64,000 nt of DNA from UBA4582 sp002389265. GTDB taxonomy: Bacteria; Pseudomonadota; Gammaproteobacteria; Pseudomonadales; Azotimanducaceae. Position numbers and translations under genes: made by a program. Each line of letters starts with the position of its first letter. Within the stretch, counting starts at the first letter, position 1. The notes below the pieces were generated by a model. It was not told the origin of the DNA. It did not search any database and was given only the letters and a program-made list of their open reading frames with translations. This document shows, piece after piece, positions 60,891 to 64,000 of this stretch. Location of the stretch: positions 1 to 64,000 of the forward strand of contig CALSRT010000002.1 of NCBI GenBank assembly GCA_943788825.1. Reading direction: 5' to 3'.

Positions 60891-62204
60891 TTAAATGTCT
60901 TCCGTCCCCGTGATTGCCAGCAAAGTCGCAGGACTCAGTAGACGCTTACCCAGACGCTCTAGACTATGCCGCTCTATCCGTAACTGCAAATTCATGGTTC
61001 CATCCGCCAGGGTTGCCTCTTTCAGAACCGCACCCAACGCGAATAACTCGGCGCGCAATTGCCCTTCATGTGGCTCCAGGTGCACAGTAGTCTCGATCAC
61101 CTGTTGTCCCAGCAGCTCACTGATGGCGCCCACTAGTATATCAACGCCTGCGCCACTGAGACTGGAAACCCAGACTCTCACTGGCAACCCATCGGCGCCA
61201 CGATCGACTCTCGGCGCTTCATCAAGCAAATCAATCTTGTTATATACGAGCAACTGCGGCACCGCGTCGGCATCGATCTCTTTCAGGACCCCATTGACCT
61301 CATGCATCTGATGATCTTTCTCGGCCGAGACCGCATCCACCACGTGTAGCAGCAGGTCAGCCTGCTCGACCTCTTCTAATGTCGCGCGAAAGGCTTTGAC
61401 GAGCCCATGGGGCAAGCTGCGAATAAATCCGACGGTATCTGTCAATATCGCCTTGCCGATGACTGGCAAATCGAGCTGTCGTAATGTCGGGTCAAGGGTC
61501 GCAAACAATTGATCGGCCGCATGCACATGGGCATCGCAAAGTCGATTGAACAAGGTTGACTTACCCGCGTTGGTATAGCCCACCAAGGATACCGAGCGGA
61601 TATCGGCCCGAACCCGGGAACGCCGATTTTGCGTGCGCTGCTTGCGAACTTTATCGAGTTGCTGATTGATATGTTTGACTCGCGCCCGCAGAATTCGCTG
61701 GTCTGACTCGAGCTGAGTTTCGCCCGTTCCAGTAATACCCATTGAGCTTCCCTGGCCACGCCCGGAGCCACCACGCTGGCGATCCAGGTGAGTCCAGCCA
61801 CGCACCAGTCGCGTCGACATATGCTGTAATTGCGCCAGCTCGACTTGCAACTGGCCTTCATAGGTTCTGGCACGCTGTCCAAAAATATCGAGAATCAAAC
61901 CGGTCCGACCAATCACCCGACACTCTAGCGCAGCTTCGATATTGCGCTCTTGAGTTGGACTCAGATCTTGGTCAAAAATGACCAACTCTGCCTCGCTGGC
62001 TTCTGCCAGATCTCGCAGCTCTTGTAACTTTCCCGACCCCACATAGGTTTTTGGATGTGCGCTGCGGCGTTTAACATGAATACAGGCTGCCGGCACAAGT
62101 CCAGCAGACAACACCAGTTCGGTAAACTCCGCCGCTGACGAGTCTGCTTCGACCAGATGCACAAGCAGTGCCTGGGTACCCGCTTCGGGTCTTTCAAACC
62201 ACAA
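60891..62204 (-). CDS. hflX: GTPase HflX
   Basis: A 437-residue ribosome-associated GTPase. The N-terminal domain carries PKTYVGSGKLQEL, the linker SMGITGTGETQLESDQR, and the G1 motif is GYTNAGKSTL with G3 DTVGFI. The start is placed at TTG 62204 (MWFERPEAG), 8 bases after GGAAG, because the family begins there; the ATG at 62258 would overlap hfq by 32 bases. HflX splits stalled ribosomes. Confidence 0.9.
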   Translation of the reverse strand: MWFERPEAGTQALLVHLVEADSSAAEFTELVLSAGLVPAACIHVKRRSAHPKTYVGSGKLQELRDLAEASEAELVIFDQDLSPTQERNIEAALECRVIGRTGLILDIFGQRARTYEGQLQVELAQLQHMSTRLVRGWTHLDRQRGGSGRGQGSSMGITGTGETQLESDQRILRARVKHINQQLDKVRKQRTQNRRSRVRADIRSVSLVGYTNAGKSTLFNRLCDAHVHAADQLFATLDPTLRQLDLPVIGKAILTDTVGFIRSLPHGLVKAFRATLEEVEQADLLLHVVDAVSAEKDHQMHEVNGVLKEIDADAVPQLLVYNKIDLLDEAPRVDRGADGLPVRVWVSSLSGAGVDILVGAISELLGQQVIETTVHLEPHEGQLRAELFALGAVLKEATLADGTMNLQLRIERHSLERLGKRLLSPATLLAITGTEDI

Positions 62205-62226
62205 ATTTATTACTTCCGCGCAATCG

Positions 62227-62481
62227 CTAAGTCTCTGAGTCGTCTGGCTCTTCGTCACCGGCGATGGCCGGCATATCTACATTACGCGCTGGCACTACCG
62301 TAGAAATCGCTGATTTATAAATCATTTGGCTGACCGTGCTGCGCAACAGGATGACAAATTGGTCAAAAGCTTCAATCTGGCCCTGCAGCTTTATCCCACT
62401 GACCAGATAGATCGATACTGGCACGCGGTCTTTTCTAAGCGCATTCAAGAAAGGGTCTTGTAAAGATTGCCCTTTTGACAT
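62227..62481 (-). CDS. hfq: RNA chaperone Hfq
   Basis: An 84-residue Sm-like hexameric RNA chaperone. Sm1 reads LVSGIKLQGQIEAFDQFVIL and Sm2 reads MIYKSAISTVVP. The usual Sm2 motif is YKHAIS, so the conserved His is a Ser here. The acidic C-terminal tail is short (DEEPDDSET). ATG 62481. It lies between miaA and hflX as in E. coli. Confidence 0.95.
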   Translation of the reverse strand: MSKGQSLQDPFLNALRKDRVPVSIYLVSGIKLQGQIEAFDQFVILLRSTVSQMIYKSAISTVVPARNVDMPAIAGDEEPDDSET

Positions 62482-62614
62482 GAGTCTCTCCTACCATGTT
62501 GCCCTGTATAGCAGGGCGCTACATTAATGCCGTAGATACATCAGCCCGCCTCGCCGAATGAAAGGCGACGGACTCCGACGGCCCAACCGACGTGGGTCAT
62601 ATTCCCTATGCCAC

Positions 62615-63553
62615 CTATATGATGCTGGACTGAAGTATTTTCAAGGCCTGGCCGACATTCGGCGCGTCAATTTGTTGCAATGCGGTCCAGCCCCTAAGCC
62701 AGGTATATTGTCGCTTCGCGAGTTGCCGCGTGGCGATGATGCCCCGATCACGCATCTCGTCATAGGACAGCCCGCCTTCAAGGTGGTCCCAGACTTGCCG
62801 GTAGCCCACAGATCGCAGGGCTGGCAAGTCACTGGCCAAAGACTCCCGCAGACTCAACCTGCGAACTTCCTCGACAAAACCCCGATCAAGCATCTCTTGG
62901 AATCGCTCAGCGATCAATTTATGCAGCGCCAAGCGGTCGGGGGGCACGATGGCGATTTCACAGCAGTTATAGGGAAGCACTGCCATTGGTTGCTCACTAT
63001 GCCAGTCGGTCATTGATCGACCTGTAACCTCATAGACCTCCAGGGCCCTGGAGAGTCGTTGCGGATCGTTTACGTGAATACGCTGAGCTGACACTGAATC
63101 AACCTCGGCCAACCGTCGGTGGACTGCCGCCCAACCGTCTTGCCTGGCCATCAATGCGATACCAGCTCGAATTTGCAGGTTCGCAGCGGGCAAATCGGCC
63201 AAACCAGACTTCAATGCCTTGAAATACAGCATGGTCCCGCCCACTAATAACGGGATCTTGCCGCGCGCGGTGATATCTGCCATCGCGGCCAGCGCCGCCG
63301 CTCTGAATTCGGCTACCGAATAGGGCTCAGAAGGCTCACGGATATTGACCAAGTGGTGAGGATACTGCGCCAGAGTTGCCTTATCCGGTTTCGCCGTACC
63401 AATATCCATATGGCGGTATACCAGGGCTGAATCAACGCTAATAATTTCTACCGGCAGCACGTCCGCCAGCTCAAGGGCTAGCGCCGATTTGCCAGAGGCG
63501 GTCGGCCCCATCAGGAAGATAGCTGGTGGTTGATCGGGAGGACTCAGAGTCAT
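62615..63553 (-). CDS. miaA: tRNA dimethylallyltransferase
   Basis: A 312-residue enzyme that prenylates A37 of UNN-reading tRNAs. The P-loop is GPTASGKS (16-23), followed by VDSALVYRHMDIGTAKP and RDRGIIATRQLAKRQYTWLR. The start is ATG 63553, overlapping the mutL stop by 4 bases (ATGA); a longer frame reaches 63625 but lies within mutL. Confidence 0.95.
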   Translation of the reverse strand: MTLSPPDQPPAIFLMGPTASGKSALALELADVLPVEIISVDSALVYRHMDIGTAKPDKATLAQYPHHLVNIREPSEPYSVAEFRAAALAAMADITARGKIPLLVGGTMLYFKALKSGLADLPAANLQIRAGIALMARQDGWAAVHRRLAEVDSVSAQRIHVNDPQRLSRALEVYEVTGRSMTDWHSEQPMAVLPYNCCEIAIVPPDRLALHKLIAERFQEMLDRGFVEEVRRLSLRESLASDLPALRSVGYRQVWDHLEGGLSYDEMRDRGIIATRQLAKRQYTWLRGWTALQQIDAPNVGQALKILQSSII

Positions 63554-64000
63554 TGCCCGCGCATGAACAGTTTGTTGAGCTCGTCGATGGATTGTTCGGT
63601 CCATGTCGGGCGACCATGATTGCACTGGCCGCTGCGCTCAGTGGCCTCCATGTCGCGCAGCAACGCATTCATCTCGGGGATGGAGAGCCGCCGATTAGCC
63701 CGCACCGAACCATGACACGCCATCGTCGATAGCAGCTCGTCTCGATGTTGCTGAATCCGGGCTGTCGTACCGTATTCGGCCAGGTCTGCCAGGACATCAC
63801 GGACCAGTTGTCCGGCGTTCTCCTTGCGCAGCATGGCCGGAATGCTCCGCACCAAAATAGACTCCTCCGACACTCGCTGTAGTTCGAAGCCAAACTCTTC
63901 AAGCTGCGCGCTGTGTTCTTCCGCCATCAGGCACTCTTTTTCACTCATCACCACAGAGACGGGCACGAGCAGAGGCTGCATTTTCAAGCCCTCGGCATCA
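63550..64000 (-). CDS. mutL: DNA mismatch repair protein MutL, C-terminal part
   Basis: The last 150 residues of MutL; the gene continues past the window edge. The C-terminal dimerisation domain motif ACHGSVRANRRLSIPEM and CNHGRPTW at the end are typical of gammaproteobacterial MutL. No endonuclease metal-binding motif is visible in this part, as expected for species with Dam-type repair. Confidence 0.95.
   Translation of the reverse strand, partial: DAEGLKMQPLLVPVSVVMSEKECLMAEEHSAQLEEFGFELQRVSEESILVRSIPAMLRKENAGQLVRDVLADLAEYGTTARIQQHRDELLSTMACHGSVRANRRLSIPEMNALLRDMEATERSGQCNHGRPTWTEQSIDELNKLFMRGQ

Overview
The window looks like a gammaproteobacterial chromosome segment, most likely a marine or aquatic heterotroph of the Pseudomonadales/Cellvibrionales type. 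The evidence is the conserved gene order mutL-miaA-hfq-hflX-hflK-hflC, hisZ-purA, rnr-rlmB, rpsF-rpsR-(DUF2232)-rplI-dnaB-alr-radA, ettA/nrdR-ribD-ribH-nusB-thiL-pgpA-ribA and xseB-ispA-dxs. There are no insertion sequences, phage genes or CRISPR arrays. The exact species cannot be named from the sequence.

Layout. From 1 to about 8.7 kb lies an accessory region. It holds three large exported proteins of unknown function (678-2078, 4553-5869, 5983-7842), a DUF1330 protein (3360-3776), a Gly/Met/Gln-rich exported protein (8108-8671), long gene-poor stretches and several small tandem repeats. From 8.8 to 16.7 kb, all on the minus strand, are an alpha/beta hydrolase, an M14 peptidoglycan amidase-like lipoprotein overlapping an L,D-transpeptidase, an aldo/keto reductase, a phytanoyl-CoA-dioxygenase-like enzyme, a BD-FAE-type esterase and a class III CoA-transferase. 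From 17 to 25 kb come a frameshifted DksA/TraR pseudogene, a glucose-6-phosphate dehydrogenase with a C-terminal cyclic-nucleotide-binding domain, a small membrane protein, a redoxin with an in-frame UGA at its active-site cysteine (candidate selenoprotein), DUF547, DoxX and GST genes, and a membrane esterase. From 25 to 33.5 kb are a NUDIX hydrolase, an M48 lipoprotein protease with TPRs, a GPH sugar symporter with beta-galactosidase, and a cytochrome b561/cytochrome c-prime pair.

From 33.6 kb to the end is core genome: isoprenoid precursor synthesis (xseB-ispA-dxs), riboflavin and thiamine synthesis with NusB and PgpA, NrdR, EttA, RadA, Alr, DnaB, the ribosomal protein operon S6-S18-L9, RlmB and RNase R, a tRNA-Leu(CAG), a second PhyH-type dioxygenase, PurA, HisZ, the HflKC membrane complex, HflX, Hfq, MiaA and the C-terminus of MutL. 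Many of these genes are translationally coupled by 1-8 bp overlaps.

The two most unusual items are the UGA-containing redoxin at 20296-20784, with a well-placed ribosome binding site and a SECIS-like hairpin just after the UGA, and the Zwf-cNMP fusion at 17517-19505. The riboflavin cluster lacks ribE and ribB between ribD and ribH. No selenocysteine machinery gene lies in this window, so the selenoprotein call depends on the rest of the genome.
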